From Monocercomonoides exilis (taxonomy: Eukaryota > Preaxostyla > Oxymonadida > Polymastigidae), in contig LSRY02000015.1 of the NCBI GenBank assembly GCA_001643675.2, positions 1,380,001 to 1,444,000 on the forward strand: 64,000 nt of DNA, read 5' to 3'. A program made the translations under genes and the position numbers. The notes under the pieces were generated by a model. That model had not been told where the DNA came from. It was given only the letters and a program-made list of their open reading frames with translations, and did no database searches. Numbering within the stretch: position 1 is the first letter of the stretch; each line of letters begins with the position of its first letter. Shown here one piece after another: positions 11,384 to 21,895 of this stretch.

Positions 11384-12523
11384 TTGCTAAATCAACCCAA
11401 ATTAAAATTGCAAAAGCCAAAAATTTTGGATTCAAAACGTCTTGCAGCATTTTGTCAAGACGTTTTGAAACCTTGGTACGAAATGCTTGATGATTTGCAT
11501 TCAAAGTACAAATACCGAAGTGAGCTAATCTTTAATGTGGATGAAACATCACTGAGATTATCAGATAATTGCCAAAAACTTGTTGCGACATCCTCGGAAT
11601 CCCCTTCGGCCTATTGAATTGCTTCTTCGAGAGTGCGAAATGCAACACTTGAACCGATGTTGCCTCAGATGGTTTTTCTTTGCCTAAGATTGTTCTTTGG
11701 CCGAGTTCCAATATTCCAGAAGAGTTGACTCCTTTGCTATCTCCTTCACTTGAGGTGTGGAGCAATTCCAAAGGTTGGATGAACTTTTCTCTATTCTAAC
11801 ATTAACCTTTGCGTGTTCTGCTTCCAGAAATATTAGTGAGTGAGAAAAAAATGAAATCAACGGAAGAAAGATGTTTTCTATTCGTCGATTCACTCAACTC
11901 TCGTTCAAATACAATAATTTGGAACATATATGTGGAATAGAATGTGGATGTCATCGCATTTGTTCCATACATTGCAGAAATTTCTCAATCACTCTTTGAA
12001 ATCGTGTTTGTTGTTTTTAAATCAGTTTTAAATTCATTAATAGAAATCCTGCAATCTTCAATTGCTTCTTCCGACAGAAAGGCTATAAGGGATATCCTTC
12101 TTCAAGCCATTCACTTCGCATTCGCACCATCAGTTACAAAGAATGCCTTTGATGCAAGTGGTAATTTATTGATATCTTTAGGAACAATTTTTCGAAAATT
12201 ACCCAAATACTCTCCATTTCGGTTACCAATAAATTCATTTCGTTTTGATTTATACGGAAAACTGCTCACAAACGAATTTTTCTTAGAAATGTGAGAAAAA
12301 GATATTTTTGCTGGAACAAGTTCGAAATGTTCTGAAGCCGAAGAACAAACAGAAAACATTGAAGAAATCATTCCATTTTTGTCAAAGAAAAAAAGTGTTT
12401 ATTGAAACATTTTGTATGATAACGTTGATAATATCAAAAAAGAAAATTAAACAGCTCAAAGAACACGAAAAAAACTTTTTTGAAGACTATTTGACCCAAG
12501 TTTTGTTTATTTTTGCAAATTGA
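11384..12523 (+). pseudogene. Broken pogo-like (DDE_1 superfamily) transposase
   Basis: Three frames read in order give DDE_1 landmarks. First is a segment with LIFNVDETSL (the first catalytic Asp, at about 11535). Next, in another frame, is a DG-x-SLPKIVLWPS segment followed by SKGWMN. Last, from 11944, is a segment with FVPYIAEISQSLFEI, the counterpart of the family's P-H-x-S-x-x-x-Q-P-L-D motif, in which this copy has lost the usual residues. Several stops and frameshifts separate them. A basic, lysine-rich C-terminal stretch follows to 12523. No terminal inverted repeats were recognised, so the element boundaries are unknown. The family call is from motif order only. Confidence 0.6.
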
Positions 12524-12937
12524 GTCTGTATTTTTGTTTTTTTATTTCACTTCAAAAACTTGGTACTAAAAAAAATAGATCCCAACAAAAACATTTACCT
12601 ATTAAAATTTAATTTTCGTTGAATTTTTCTTTGCAAAAATTAAAAATAACTCGAATAAATGCAAATATCATATGATAACAAATACCTTCTATTAATAAAA
12701 CTCCTTTTTTTGTTTTTTTCTCCTTGCATTAACTGCAATTTCACTTTTTAAAAATTTCAAAAAGAGAAAAAAATGACTTTTTTGCAGAATCACTTTCAAA
12801 AAAAATACTTTCAAAAAAATTTTTTTGAACTAAATAAAAACAAACAAATAAATATATAAAAAGATGAGGCATCAGCCATAATTTAAAAAAAAGGAAAACA
12901 ATAAAAATAATAAAATTCTTCTTTGTGTCCTGTTCAA
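12524..12937. other. AT-rich intergenic region
   Basis: Nothing beyond short A/T runs. It lies 3' of the left twin gene on the minus strand. Confidence 0.6.
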
Positions 12938-15454
12938 TCAATTATTAAATGCAGAAGAATCATCAAAAGTTGAACTCCGTGAATGTGATTTAAATTTTCC
13001 ACAATACAAAGCAAATGGAACACAAATAGGAAAAGCTTGTTTGATACTGCTTAGAAGGAGAGAATTCTCAGTTACAATATTGTCAACATCAACTCCTCTC
13101 CGCTTCAATCTGTGAACTTTTCGAACACGAATTGTTGGATCATAAAATCGTTTATTAAGTTCGATTTTGTCAATAACAACATCACTCATAAAGTGTTCAT
13201 TAAAGTTTTCAGATCGAAGACCTGTTACTGAGTGAGAGGAAACTATTTCTTCACTAATGCTTGCAGAAAAAATGGAGCCATCCTGAAAATACAATAATTG
13301 ATGTTGAGATGGAGTTGAAAACTTTATGAGCTGATGTCTGAAATCGTTCAATTGATTTGATAAAGTCGAAGGAAATGACTTTGTCAGGATTGAAAGATGT
13401 GAACCATTTTCATTGAATTTTGATTCAGAAATATTCAATTGATTTCGATCGAATTGAAGAGAAAGTTTCTCTTCAAATGATTGAGGAAGAACATCACTAA
13501 ATGTGAACTGCAAAATTTTTGATGATTGAAAAATGGAAGATCCAGCTGAGCGTTTCTCTTCAAACGATCGAAGATTATTGCAATGGCTTTTGCTTTTCAT
13601 AGGACCACGAAGATAATATCGCTCGAGTCTAAAATTAGTGCGGTTTGAGTGCTGAGATTGAAATTGCTTGAACCTTTCCAAATCACTTTTGTTATTTAAA
13701 TTACTTAGCTTTGCTTGCTCAGTTTCTGTATATGGAATCCATTTTCTCGATATTCTTTCATAAATACTGTCATCTTTCAGTATTTCACATTCAACATTAT
13801 TCATTTCAGAACTTGTATTCTCATCTCCGCGAATATCATTAGATTCTTCAAATTTTTCGTCCATAAACTCAGTTTCTTCTTTTATTTCTATTTTCTTTTT
13901 TGAATATTCCCACATTTCCAGTTCATCATCATTAACAATCCAAGTCTTTTGAACCCACTCCCCGAATAATTTCTGAAACTGTTTCGCTTCTTTAATTTGA
14001 AAATTTATTAAATCTCTCCTCTTTTTCGAAATATCGATCGCTCTTTCTTCATTGTCAGCGCCTTTTCTGGTCACACTATCTTTTGCATATTCCATATCTT
14101 CTTCAGCCCACTTTTTGAGCATTAATGCCTTTTCAGATTCAACAACTGTCGAATGTTTGCAATCATTCATTACAAAATCAACATCCCACGACAAGCTCGA
14201 AATTGACTGCGAAGATAATTTCAAATCATCTACTTTAATTGAATTCATTGGACCAAGTTCCAAATTCCGAGGAGAATCTTTATAAATATCCATAAAATGA
14301 AATGGAGTCAACGGATGCTTCACTTTCATTTCATCCAGACGGTAATTGTCAAAGTGATTGTTTTGCGATGTGGTGTTTCTATGTGCGTTCATTTCATTTG
14401 ATATGCAGTCAGATAGCTCGCTGCACGTTGCATTGTCGCTGTTGTATTCGTGTGAAGGAAAATGCGAGTGCGCCAGCGGTGGGTCAACAAAACACGTCGT
14501 CTTTGTATTTTCTGTTGCCCCCTTGTCTGCCGAGTCGCAGCATCCATCAGCCAAATTAGCAGCACTATATCCTATCCAAACTCTTCCATGCTCCACACAA
14601 GTACCAGAGTAAGGCATCGCAGCTGGAGATAACAATGACGACGAAGATGATAACGAAGAGCGTGAAGGCAGTACCGACGTTAATCGTGCTGTTGATGCTG
14701 CGGATGATGGTAGCACCAATGAAGTAGGTAATCCAAATGTATTTGTAAGAGTCTTTTCTCTTGCTTCTCCGCAACTTCTTCCTATAGCACTCGCTCTTAT
14801 TCTGACTCGCGTACAACAAGTTGCTTTCGCTGCGTTGGATTCACCAATCCAACTTTGTGCAACTTGAATTTCGCTTTTTTGCTCATTTCTGTCATTGCCC
14901 ACAAATTCAAAAGGAAGAGATGAATCATCATAGATGGATTCAGCCTCCGCGACACTGCTTTCATTATACACGTTATTTTCTTTTAACAGTTTTTTTGCAC
15001 TTTCAGATACTTGCAATTCCTCTTGCCTAGACATTTTTCTGAAAATTGATACTTCATTTAAAGGCGCCTTTGCTTTAAAAACACAATTAAAAAAATTATA
15101 CAAATGCACGCTTTGCGAATGCAAAAGTATGTGCAAACTAAATTTATCGTCTGTTGCTTTTCTTGAAAATGTTCTCGTGAATTTCCCGATATCTTTTTTC
15201 TTTGGCTCTTCTGTAATATTCATATCCCATTTGCTATCATAACCCTTTTTTGTTGAATCGCTTATATTTTCCCACATTTTCTTTGAAGCTACTGATTTTG
15301 AATAATCATCTTTAACCTTAAACATAAAAAATATATTTGTGTTTCCAAAGAAGCAATTAAAAAGACATGGGGGAAAAAAACAGCTCACAAAAAAATCATC
15401 AAATTTACGTACTGAACATTCACTAAATGTGTGAGCCAATACACCTTCGTTCAT
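12938..15454 (-). CDS. Left twin gene: unknown protein whose 5' half lies on a palindrome arm
   Basis: The frame codes for 838 residues from ATG 15454 to a TGA. The first ~375 residues (MNEGVLAHTFSECS to HFDNYRLDE) are identical in translation to those of the divergent gene at 15636-18395, because both lie on the arms of a perfect or near-perfect palindrome. After the arm boundary the two proteins diverge. A shared block survives further on: here KQFQKLFGEWVQKTWIVNDD (about 13940-14000). Much of the C-terminal half is charged, and no catalytic motif was recognised. A possible 96-bp intron (GTACGT to TTTAAG) near the 5' end would remove an F-rich stretch without changing frame. There is no signal peptide or transmembrane helix. 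Function unknown. Confidence 0.7.
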   Translation of the reverse strand: MNEGVLAHTFSECSVRKFDDFFVSCFFPPCLFNCFFGNTNIFFMFKVKDDYSKSVASKKMWENISDSTKKGYDSKWDMNITEEPKKKDIGKFTRTFSRKATDDKFSLHILLHSQSVHLYNFFNCVFKAKAPLNEVSIFRKMSRQEELQVSESAKKLLKENNVYNESSVAEAESIYDDSSLPFEFVGNDRNEQKSEIQVAQSWIGESNAAKATCCTRVRIRASAIGRSCGEAREKTLTNTFGLPTSLVLPSSAASTARLTSVLPSRSSLSSSSSLLSPAAMPYSGTCVEHGRVWIGYSAANLADGCCDSADKGATENTKTTCFVDPPLAHSHFPSHEYNSDNATCSELSDCISNEMNAHRNTTSQNNHFDNYRLDEMKVKHPLTPFHFMDIYKDSPRNLELGPMNSIKVDDLKLSSQSISSLSWDVDFVMNDCKHSTVVESEKALMLKKWAEEDMEYAKDSVTRKGADNEERAIDISKKRRDLINFQIKEAKQFQKLFGEWVQKTWIVNDDELEMWEYSKKKIEIKEETEFMDEKFEESNDIRGDENTSSEMNNVECEILKDDSIYERISRKWIPYTETEQAKLSNLNNKSDLERFKQFQSQHSNRTNFRLERYYLRGPMKSKSHCNNLRSFEEKRSAGSSIFQSSKILQFTFSDVLPQSFEEKLSLQFDRNQLNISESKFNENGSHLSILTKSFPSTLSNQLNDFRHQLIKFSTPSQHQLLYFQDGSIFSASISEEIVSSHSVTGLRSENFNEHFMSDVVIDKIELNKRFYDPTIRVRKVHRLKRRGVDVDNIVTENSLLLSSIKQAFPICVPFALYCGKFKSHSRSSTFDDSSAFNN

Positions 15455-15499
15455 TGCATTAACAACAAATTATTATTGTCAAAACTTTTATTGTGGGCT
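14330..15499 (-). repeat. Left arm of the 1170-bp palindrome
   Basis: The arm runs from TTCATCCAGACGG at 14330 to TTGTGGGCT at 15499. It is the reverse complement of 15591-16760. The encoded 375-residue stretch is identical on both arms, and every base stretch I compared matched. Confidence 0.9.
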
Positions 15500-15590
15500 A
15501 TAATTGATGATTTAATTTATATTTCAATTATCAACCGATTCATTAACTTTAATATGCATTTTTCATAAAGATAATAATATTTTTAACAAC
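15500..15590. promoter_or_regulatory. Palindrome spacer, probable bidirectional promoter
   Basis: This 91-bp AT-rich unique spacer separates two divergent start codons that are 181 bp apart (15455-15635). Only 45 bp of each 5' flank is inside the repeat. Control elements for both twins must therefore lie here, in those 45 bp, or inside the genes. No specific promoter motif was identified, so the regulatory call comes from position only. Confidence 0.35.
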
Positions 15591-16760
15591 AGCCCACAAT
15601 AAAAGTTTTGACAATAATAATTTGTTGTTAATGCAATGAACGAAGGTGTATTGGCTCACACATTTAGTGAATGTTCAGTACGTAAATTTGATGATTTTTT
15701 TGTGAGCTGTTTTTTTCCCCCATGTCTTTTTAATTGCTTCTTTGGAAACACAAATATATTTTTTATGTTTAAGGTTAAAGATGATTATTCAAAATCAGTA
15801 GCTTCAAAGAAAATGTGGGAAAATATAAGCGATTCAACAAAAAAGGGTTATGATAGCAAATGGGATATGAATATTACAGAAGAGCCAAAGAAAAAAGATA
15901 TCGGGAAATTCACGAGAACATTTTCAAGAAAAGCAACAGACGATAAATTTAGTTTGCACATACTTTTGCATTCGCAAAGCGTGCATTTGTATAATTTTTT
16001 TAATTGTGTTTTTAAAGCAAAGGCGCCTTTAAATGAAGTATCAATTTTCAGAAAAATGTCTAGGCAAGAGGAATTGCAAGTATCTGAAAGTGCAAAAAAA
16101 CTGTTAAAAGAAAATAACGTGTATAATGAAAGCAGTGTCGCGGAGGCTGAATCCATCTATGATGATTCATCTCTTCCTTTTGAATTTGTGGGCAATGACA
16201 GAAATGAGCAAAAAAGCGAAATTCAAGTTGCACAAAGTTGGATTGGTGAATCCAACGCAGCGAAAGCAACTTGTTGTACGCGAGTCAGAATAAGAGCGAG
16301 TGCTATAGGAAGAAGTTGCGGAGAAGCAAGAGAAAAGACTCTTACAAATACATTTGGATTACCTACTTCATTGGTGCTACCATCATCCGCAGCATCAACA
16401 GCACGATTAACGTCGGTACTGCCTTCACGCTCTTCGTTATCATCTTCGTCGTCATTGTTATCTCCAGCTGCGATGCCTTACTCTGGTACTTGTGTGGAGC
16501 ATGGAAGAGTTTGGATAGGATATAGTGCTGCTAATTTGGCTGATGGATGCTGCGACTCGGCAGACAAGGGGGCAACAGAAAATACAAAGACGACGTGTTT
16601 TGTTGACCCACCGCTGGCGCACTCGCATTTTCCTTCACACGAATACAACAGCGACAATGCAACGTGCAGCGAGCTATCTGACTGCATATCAAATGAAATG
16701 AACGCACATAGAAACACCACATCGCAAAACAATCACTTTGACAATTACCGTCTGGATGAA
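15591..16760 (+). repeat. Right arm of the 1170-bp palindrome
   Basis: The arm begins AGCCCACAATAAAAG and ends CCGTCTGGATGAA at 16760. It is the inverted partner of 14330-15499. The boundary falls inside the coding frames, at the shared residues DNYRLDE. Confidence 0.9.
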
Positions 16761-18395
16761 GACAATGTATGCCAACAATTCGCAAACAACGAAAGTTGCC
16801 ATGATCCAGTTTTTGCATACGATGTTAAAAACTTACTTCAGTATTCATCGTCTGACACAGAAGATCCTCTGCTTTCAGCAACAATTCGCCAAAGAAAAGG
16901 AAATTTTTGTGCTTCTACTGTCTTTCTTGAAGACGGGAAATGCGCTTCAAACGATTCACAACTGCAAAAGAGGAACTTAGTGGCTAAATGGAAAGATATG
17001 GATGCAGAGGTTATAAAGTGCAGACTCGAAAAAAGCGAGAAGCAATGGAAGAAAATGAAGCGAGATAATATTGCAAAGCAGATCAAAGATGCAAAGGAGT
17101 ACAAGAAGATGTTTGGAAACTGGGTTAGGAAAGAATGGACGGTAGATGAAGAAGAGATTGAGATGTGGGAGGAAGCAGAGGCAAAGATGAAGGCAAAGGA
17201 AGAGAAAGTACTTCAGGAGATTGTGAAAGGGGAAGTGGAGCAGTTGACTGTGGAAGAAATGAAGAATTTGTTAAAAGAAGCCGATGAAAAAAGAATTTTT
17301 CAGGAAGAAAAAGAAAACCTTCAAACAATGATTGATAAGAAAGAGAAAAACTGCGAGAAGAAGAGGCAGAGAAGAGAGATTTCTGCTGAAAAGTATTTAC
17401 AAATGCTTCGCGAACCTCTTGTTGAGCATTGTGAAAAACAGAAAAGAATGTGTGATGAACCAAATTTCCACGAATCTGAATTTGAGGTTTCATCAAAATT
17501 TTTAACAGTTCAATCTGATGACTTTGATATTTCTGAACGTCCTTTGCCTGCACAAGCGAGTGGTAAACATTCTATTGTTCGATCCAATGAAATCATTCCT
17601 TCTTTTCAAAAAGAAATAATATTGCATCGCGATGACTTTCACCAATGTTCACAAGAGAATCTAAAACATTTGTTCGATTATGAAACATGTGTTGTTTCAA
17701 CATCTCCAATTTCAACAAGACAAGGATTGCCTACTACCCGTTTTCCAGAAAATTATGTAACTTCATCAACTCCATTTCTTTGTCATTTCCCATCACAATC
17801 CTTTTCGCAGTTGGCTTCTCGAAATATACATAAAAGCCTGATTGATCAGAAATCAGGAATAGAATTACATTCACTGACTGCTCAAAGTCAATATAATAAC
17901 TTGTCTAAGATTTATCATTCACTTCCTGTGATTCCATCTTTTATTTCTTCAAATCAAAAGAAGCATTATGACGAATTCCAACCTTTCGTTTCTGAACAAA
18001 GAATCTTAAATGCAGAAGATTGCTCAGACAATCTTGTGAATATTCTCACAGAATCTCAAAGCAAGACTGTCACCCAGTTTATGAAGAGGAGATACAGAAT
18101 TGATCTCAAAGAGTTTCTGACACCGTTTCATGATGAGCTTTGGAATTCGAAAAAGTGCAATTTTAAATTGCAACTTTTGCTAGAAACAATTGACAATGTG
18201 AAACATTCAAGATGCGTTGTTGTTTCTTTCTATTCACAATTTTGCTTTCCAATGAAAAAGAGAAATGTTAGCGAATGGAATCGATTGAAGAGAATAACAA
18301 AGATTAGAAGTGAGCTCTGCAACGAGCGTTGCTTTTCATCACTCATTGCTTCCACTTACTCACTTTCAAATCAGTTATGTGGAGATTTTGGCTGA
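15636..18395 (+). CDS. Right twin gene: unknown protein with coiled-coil centre
   Basis: The frame codes for 919 residues from ATG 15636 to a TGA. Residues 1 to ~375 are identical to the left twin. Beyond 16760 the sequence is its own. The centre (about 16980-17430) is highly charged and reads as a long coiled coil. It holds KEYKKMFGNWVRKEWTVDEE, which matches the left twin's KQFQKLFGEWVQKTW block, so the 3' halves are old paralogues while the 5' halves are nearly identical. A candidate intron is 15678-15773 (GT...AAG, 96 bp, no frame change). A second acceptor-like ATTTTCAG precedes AAAAATGTCTAGG near 16055, so more introns are possible. No catalytic motif, signal peptide or membrane segment was seen. 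Function unknown. Confidence 0.7.
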   Translation: MNEGVLAHTFSECSVRKFDDFFVSCFFPPCLFNCFFGNTNIFFMFKVKDDYSKSVASKKMWENISDSTKKGYDSKWDMNITEEPKKKDIGKFTRTFSRKATDDKFSLHILLHSQSVHLYNFFNCVFKAKAPLNEVSIFRKMSRQEELQVSESAKKLLKENNVYNESSVAEAESIYDDSSLPFEFVGNDRNEQKSEIQVAQSWIGESNAAKATCCTRVRIRASAIGRSCGEAREKTLTNTFGLPTSLVLPSSAASTARLTSVLPSRSSLSSSSSLLSPAAMPYSGTCVEHGRVWIGYSAANLADGCCDSADKGATENTKTTCFVDPPLAHSHFPSHEYNSDNATCSELSDCISNEMNAHRNTTSQNNHFDNYRLDEDNVCQQFANNESCHDPVFAYDVKNLLQYSSSDTEDPLLSATIRQRKGNFCASTVFLEDGKCASNDSQLQKRNLVAKWKDMDAEVIKCRLEKSEKQWKKMKRDNIAKQIKDAKEYKKMFGNWVRKEWTVDEEEIEMWEEAEAKMKAKEEKVLQEIVKGEVEQLTVEEMKNLLKEADEKRIFQEEKENLQTMIDKKEKNCEKKRQRREISAEKYLQMLREPLVEHCEKQKRMCDEPNFHESEFEVSSKFLTVQSDDFDISERPLPAQASGKHSIVRSNEIIPSFQKEIILHRDDFHQCSQENLKHLFDYETCVVSTSPISTRQGLPTTRFPENYVTSSTPFLCHFPSQSFSQLASRNIHKSLIDQKSGIELHSLTAQSQYNNLSKIYHSLPVIPSFISSNQKKHYDEFQPFVSEQRILNAEDCSDNLVNILTESQSKTVTQFMKRRYRIDLKEFLTPFHDELWNSKKCNFKLQLLLETIDNVKHSRCVVVSFYSQFCFPMKKRNVSEWNRLKRITKIRSELCNERCFSSLIASTYSLSNQLCGDFG

Positions 18396-18992
18396 ATATC
18401 AATCAAAGGCAGTGAACAATTCCTTGTGATTGTTGTACCGTTGATTTTTTTGCGCAAAACGGTCGTTTATGCAGATAGGAATTTTCAAAAGTCAAAAAAT
18501 TTTAATCTTTATAAATTGAACATTTATTTCTGTTGATTCTTGCTGGTGTAAATAATTTTCTTGATGAGATTGAACATTTGCTGTACATAGTCAAGTTGTT
18601 GATTACAACTTTTTGAGAAATGCTTGACAAGTGCAAAAATAATCTTCGACAATCCTCTTTCAGATGATGGACACTTCTCTCAAGATGATGAATCTTTTTT
18701 ACCAATCATTTTTCCAAAATTTCATTTAATTTAGATAATTAAATGAAAAAGTTATTAAAAACAGTTGGATTTTAAAACGAAACATTTTCTAATAGTTTCT
18801 CTTGAATTCGGTTAGAATTTTCAATGAAACAATTGCATTTCATTGTTCTATTTCATTATTTCATTTTCATTGATAAGAGTTCTAAAGCAAAACTTCTATG
18901 ATTATTCATTAAAGAATCAGAATATCTATTATTATTAAAATAAAAAGGAAACAGAAGAAATGAACAACTGTGTTTTGAATTAAAAATTTTCT
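18396..18992. other. Convergent intergenic region
   Basis: This lies between the 3' ends of the right twin (+) and delta-COP (-). It is AT-rich. A minus frame at 18502-18705 (67 residues) has no recognisable motif. Nothing else was seen. Confidence 0.6.
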
Positions 18993-21649
18993 CTAGCTGC
19001 GTTCTAATTGGAACTCATCAACGACCATCTGCCGTACGTCCTGGAACACAATCGATCCATCTTCGTTCTTCTCCTCCTCACCCTCTTCATCTTCAGGACT
19101 CTCTTCGTACTTTGTGAGCGAAGAAAGCTTGTATCTGAAGTAAGTTTCAGGAGATGTGAAGTACACGGAAACAGGAAACACTCCAGATGCACATTTCTGA
19201 AAGAAAAACAAAAATAAATAAAAATGATTCATAATTTAAAGTTAATTAGAAATTGAAAATGTTGAATTATGTTCATATAAAATGAACATTTAAAGATACA
19301 TATTACATGAAATATATATACAGAATATATACTAAGAGTTGCAGCAAAAATAGAATTGCATATAACAAACCGTAGGAACAGTAATCTCGACAGTCCCTTC
19401 CACAGAAATCTTCTTTTTCTTGTCAATTGTCCCGACTTTCCAGACAACACGTTCAGTTGCTGGGTTGAATGCAACCGCCGACAAAAGCGAAGTGTTATCC
19501 TTTTTGAACTGAGAAGTGGTAAGTCCCCTGGCCGAGAAGGCAATCTCCACATTCTGCAGAACCGAAGGCGAGTAAGCGGTTGAAGGCGACGACGGCGATG
19601 AGGAGCTGCTGCTGGGGATGTGGTACTCGAGTGTGACTGTCGACTCGTTCGCTCCGGACTCCTCTGCCCACACTGTCACATTCAGCGGAGGCGCAAAGGG
19701 AGATGCCTCGCCGCTGGCTGCGTTGTACTTGTGGTGCCATCGCATCAGAGTGGTCAAAGAGAACAGCTGTCCCTCTTTGTCACGGCCATACAGAGGTCTG
19801 TTAAGGATGTTCGGAAATGGATGCATTTGCAAAGAAAGAAAGAAAAAAAGAAAAAAAGAAAAAAAAGAAATGAAATGAAAACAGACAGATTGATTGAAAG
19901 CAAATCAAATAAATAAAGTTAAGTTGAATTCAAAGAAATGTTCATAATTGAATAAAAAAAATTTTTTTCTTTATAAACAAAAACACACCTAATAACTCCG
20001 TTTTCCAATTCCTTTTTATTAATTTTTGGGTTATTTTTGAATGAGAAGTGCTCAGAAGAAGGGTGTCTAACGAGTTCAATCGACTCAAACAAAGAAGGCG
20101 TTTCTTTCTTCTGCACCAGCGACATCTCGCCAGAGATTTCCATATCAATCAGATCGCCTTCCCTGTCAAAGTGGCACATCAGCTTCTCTTCGCTCTTGAT
20201 GGTTGGGTATGGCAAAGAAGAAGAAGACGAAGACGACGAAGAACCAGAAGACTGCCTGGAAGATGATTTCTTTGATCTTCCTGTATCTCTTTCCTCGCTT
20301 CCTCTTTCATCTCCTTCAGCTTCTTCATCGCTGTCTGCGTCTCGCCCGCGTCTTCCGCTTCTCCGCAGGTTCTCCTGCTCTTCGTCCATCTCCATAAGCG
20401 CTGTTGGCTTTATAGCTGCTTTTGATCTCAGCGTCATCCGCTTTTTTGGCATTCTGAAGCCGCTAGACGGAACAGAAGACGATGAAGAAGCGGGCGAAGA
20501 TGCTGCTTCGCTGCTTCTTTTAGGCTTTCTAATTTCTTCATCGTCTCTTTCCTCTTCTTCATCTCTTTCTGGATATCTTTTCTTCTTCGGCCTTTCTTTG
20601 TTTCTTCCTGAATATTCATCAGATCCACCTGACGAAACAGACGAATATGGATCGCTTTCTGCCATTCCTGCTGTGCGGCGTCTCTCTCTTTCGTAACTGT
20701 CAGAAGCACGCGTTGTTCCGCTATTGTTAATTTTGAAAAATTAAAAGATGTGGATGATTTATGTTGAAGACAATCATTCAAAAATTGTTGAATGACGCAT
20801 ATTTAGAGCATTATTTGAAATATTGGAATAATAAATACTTTTGAATTAATAAAATCTCAAACCGGATGGATCCAATAGCTCCAACATGACCTTTCACCGA
20901 TGTGTCTATGTCACTTTCTCCTGAAAGTTTTCCTAACATCTGTGAAAGAACATCCAAAACTGGATTTGAAGGACGACTGTATCCTGTTCGAGCTTCCTCC
21001 AATTCTCTCAATTTTCTTGCATTAAATTCTTTTGCTTCGTGTTCTTTTCTTTTTCTCTCTTCATTTTTCTCTTCTTCATCTTGTGAATGCATCTTACAGT
21101 AAACAGAAATTTCTTCCATGAGCAAATGATTGTTCAATCCATTTGTGATAGCTTCATCCCACGCAAAGATGATGTCAAACATTTTTTCTGCGACATTCTT
21201 CTCATCAACGCTTCCTGCACCAATCTTTATAAAAAAGGAAAAATGAAATGAAAAATTAATACGCATCAAGGAGATTCCTCAATCTGCATCATACTAAAGT
21301 TGTTACAATCTTTGTCAATGCATTAAGCGAATCTTGATCTTCGATAATATTACTTGACTTGTTGCTTGCAAGAAACAAAATCACATTATCAACAGGCTGA
21401 TAGATAAATCTCGTTCCTTCAAAATTGATCATCGTATGCTCCACGCTTGAAACTCCTGGTAAGGCCTTTGAAATAAATGATATGAGTCCTTCAATTTGAG
21501 CTTCTTCTTGCGCAAAAGCTCGACGAAGAAGAACTTTATTTACAAAAAAAATTTCAAATTTTTAACTTTAAAAACATGTTAACAATAGTTAGCGTTCACA
21601 TGCCTCTTCCGTCTTTACTTAGAATACCCGCGCAAATTAGGTCCGACAT
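18993..21649 (-). CDS. ARCN1: Coatomer subunit delta (delta-COP), six exons
   Basis: Delta-COP is part of the COPI coat that returns vesicles from Golgi to ER. Exons on the minus strand are 21649-21604, 21533-21295, 21224-20863, 20720-19989, 19797-19371 and 19196-18993. The phases join exactly to 669 residues plus TAG. The longin-like N-terminus (MSDLICAGILSKDGR, then FEGTRFIYQPVDNVILFLAS and NIIEDQDSL) and the helical segment (FAWDEAIT, SQDEEEKNE) fit the family. So does the C-terminal mu-homology domain, with the KSEEKLMCHFDREGDL, PPLNVTVWAEESG and VFPVSVYFTSPETYF blocks. It exceeds the usual ~510 residues because exon 4 carries a Ser/Glu/Arg-rich linker and exon 5 a Ser insert. The C-terminus VDEFQLERS corresponds to the family's VDKYEIL-type end. 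Introns are 70, 70, 142, 191 and 174 bp. The first has a GC donor. Confidence 0.93.
21534..21603 (-). other. GC-AG intron 1 of delta-COP
   Basis: The donor reads AGAG|GCATGT and the acceptor AATAAAG|TTC. Reading through gives a stop (GGC ATG TGA), while splicing restores R-V-L-L-R-R-A-F in frame with the conserved N-terminus. The other introns of this gene use GT donors (GTATGA, GTTTGA, GTGTGT, GTTTGT). Confidence 0.75.
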
Positions 21650-21895
21650 AAATAAAAGATATTGATCAGTACCATAATCAATAAAAAATTCATTTCAATT
21701 ATTATTTTGATTACATAAACAATAAACAGTTTGGTGAAATTTGACAAAAACAATATAAATACATACAACAAAAAGCACTTATAAAGCACAACCAAAAGGA
21801 TGAACTTCTAAAGACAGTTTTATTCAAAAATAATTTCCGCATTAACAATAATAACATATGGAATAAAAAACAAAAAAACTAAAAAAATAAGACAA
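21650..21895. other. Short tandem intergenic gap
   Basis: About 246 bp of AT-rich DNA separate the 3' end of the poly-serine gene from the delta-COP start. Both genes are on the minus strand. No motif was recognised. Confidence 0.5.

Noticed and set aside
14565-14819. 84-residue frame with membrane-like helices inside both palindrome arms (also 16271-16525)
   Set aside because: It is nested in an alternative frame of the longer twin-gene ORF, with no independent start context. It is duplicated only because the arm is.
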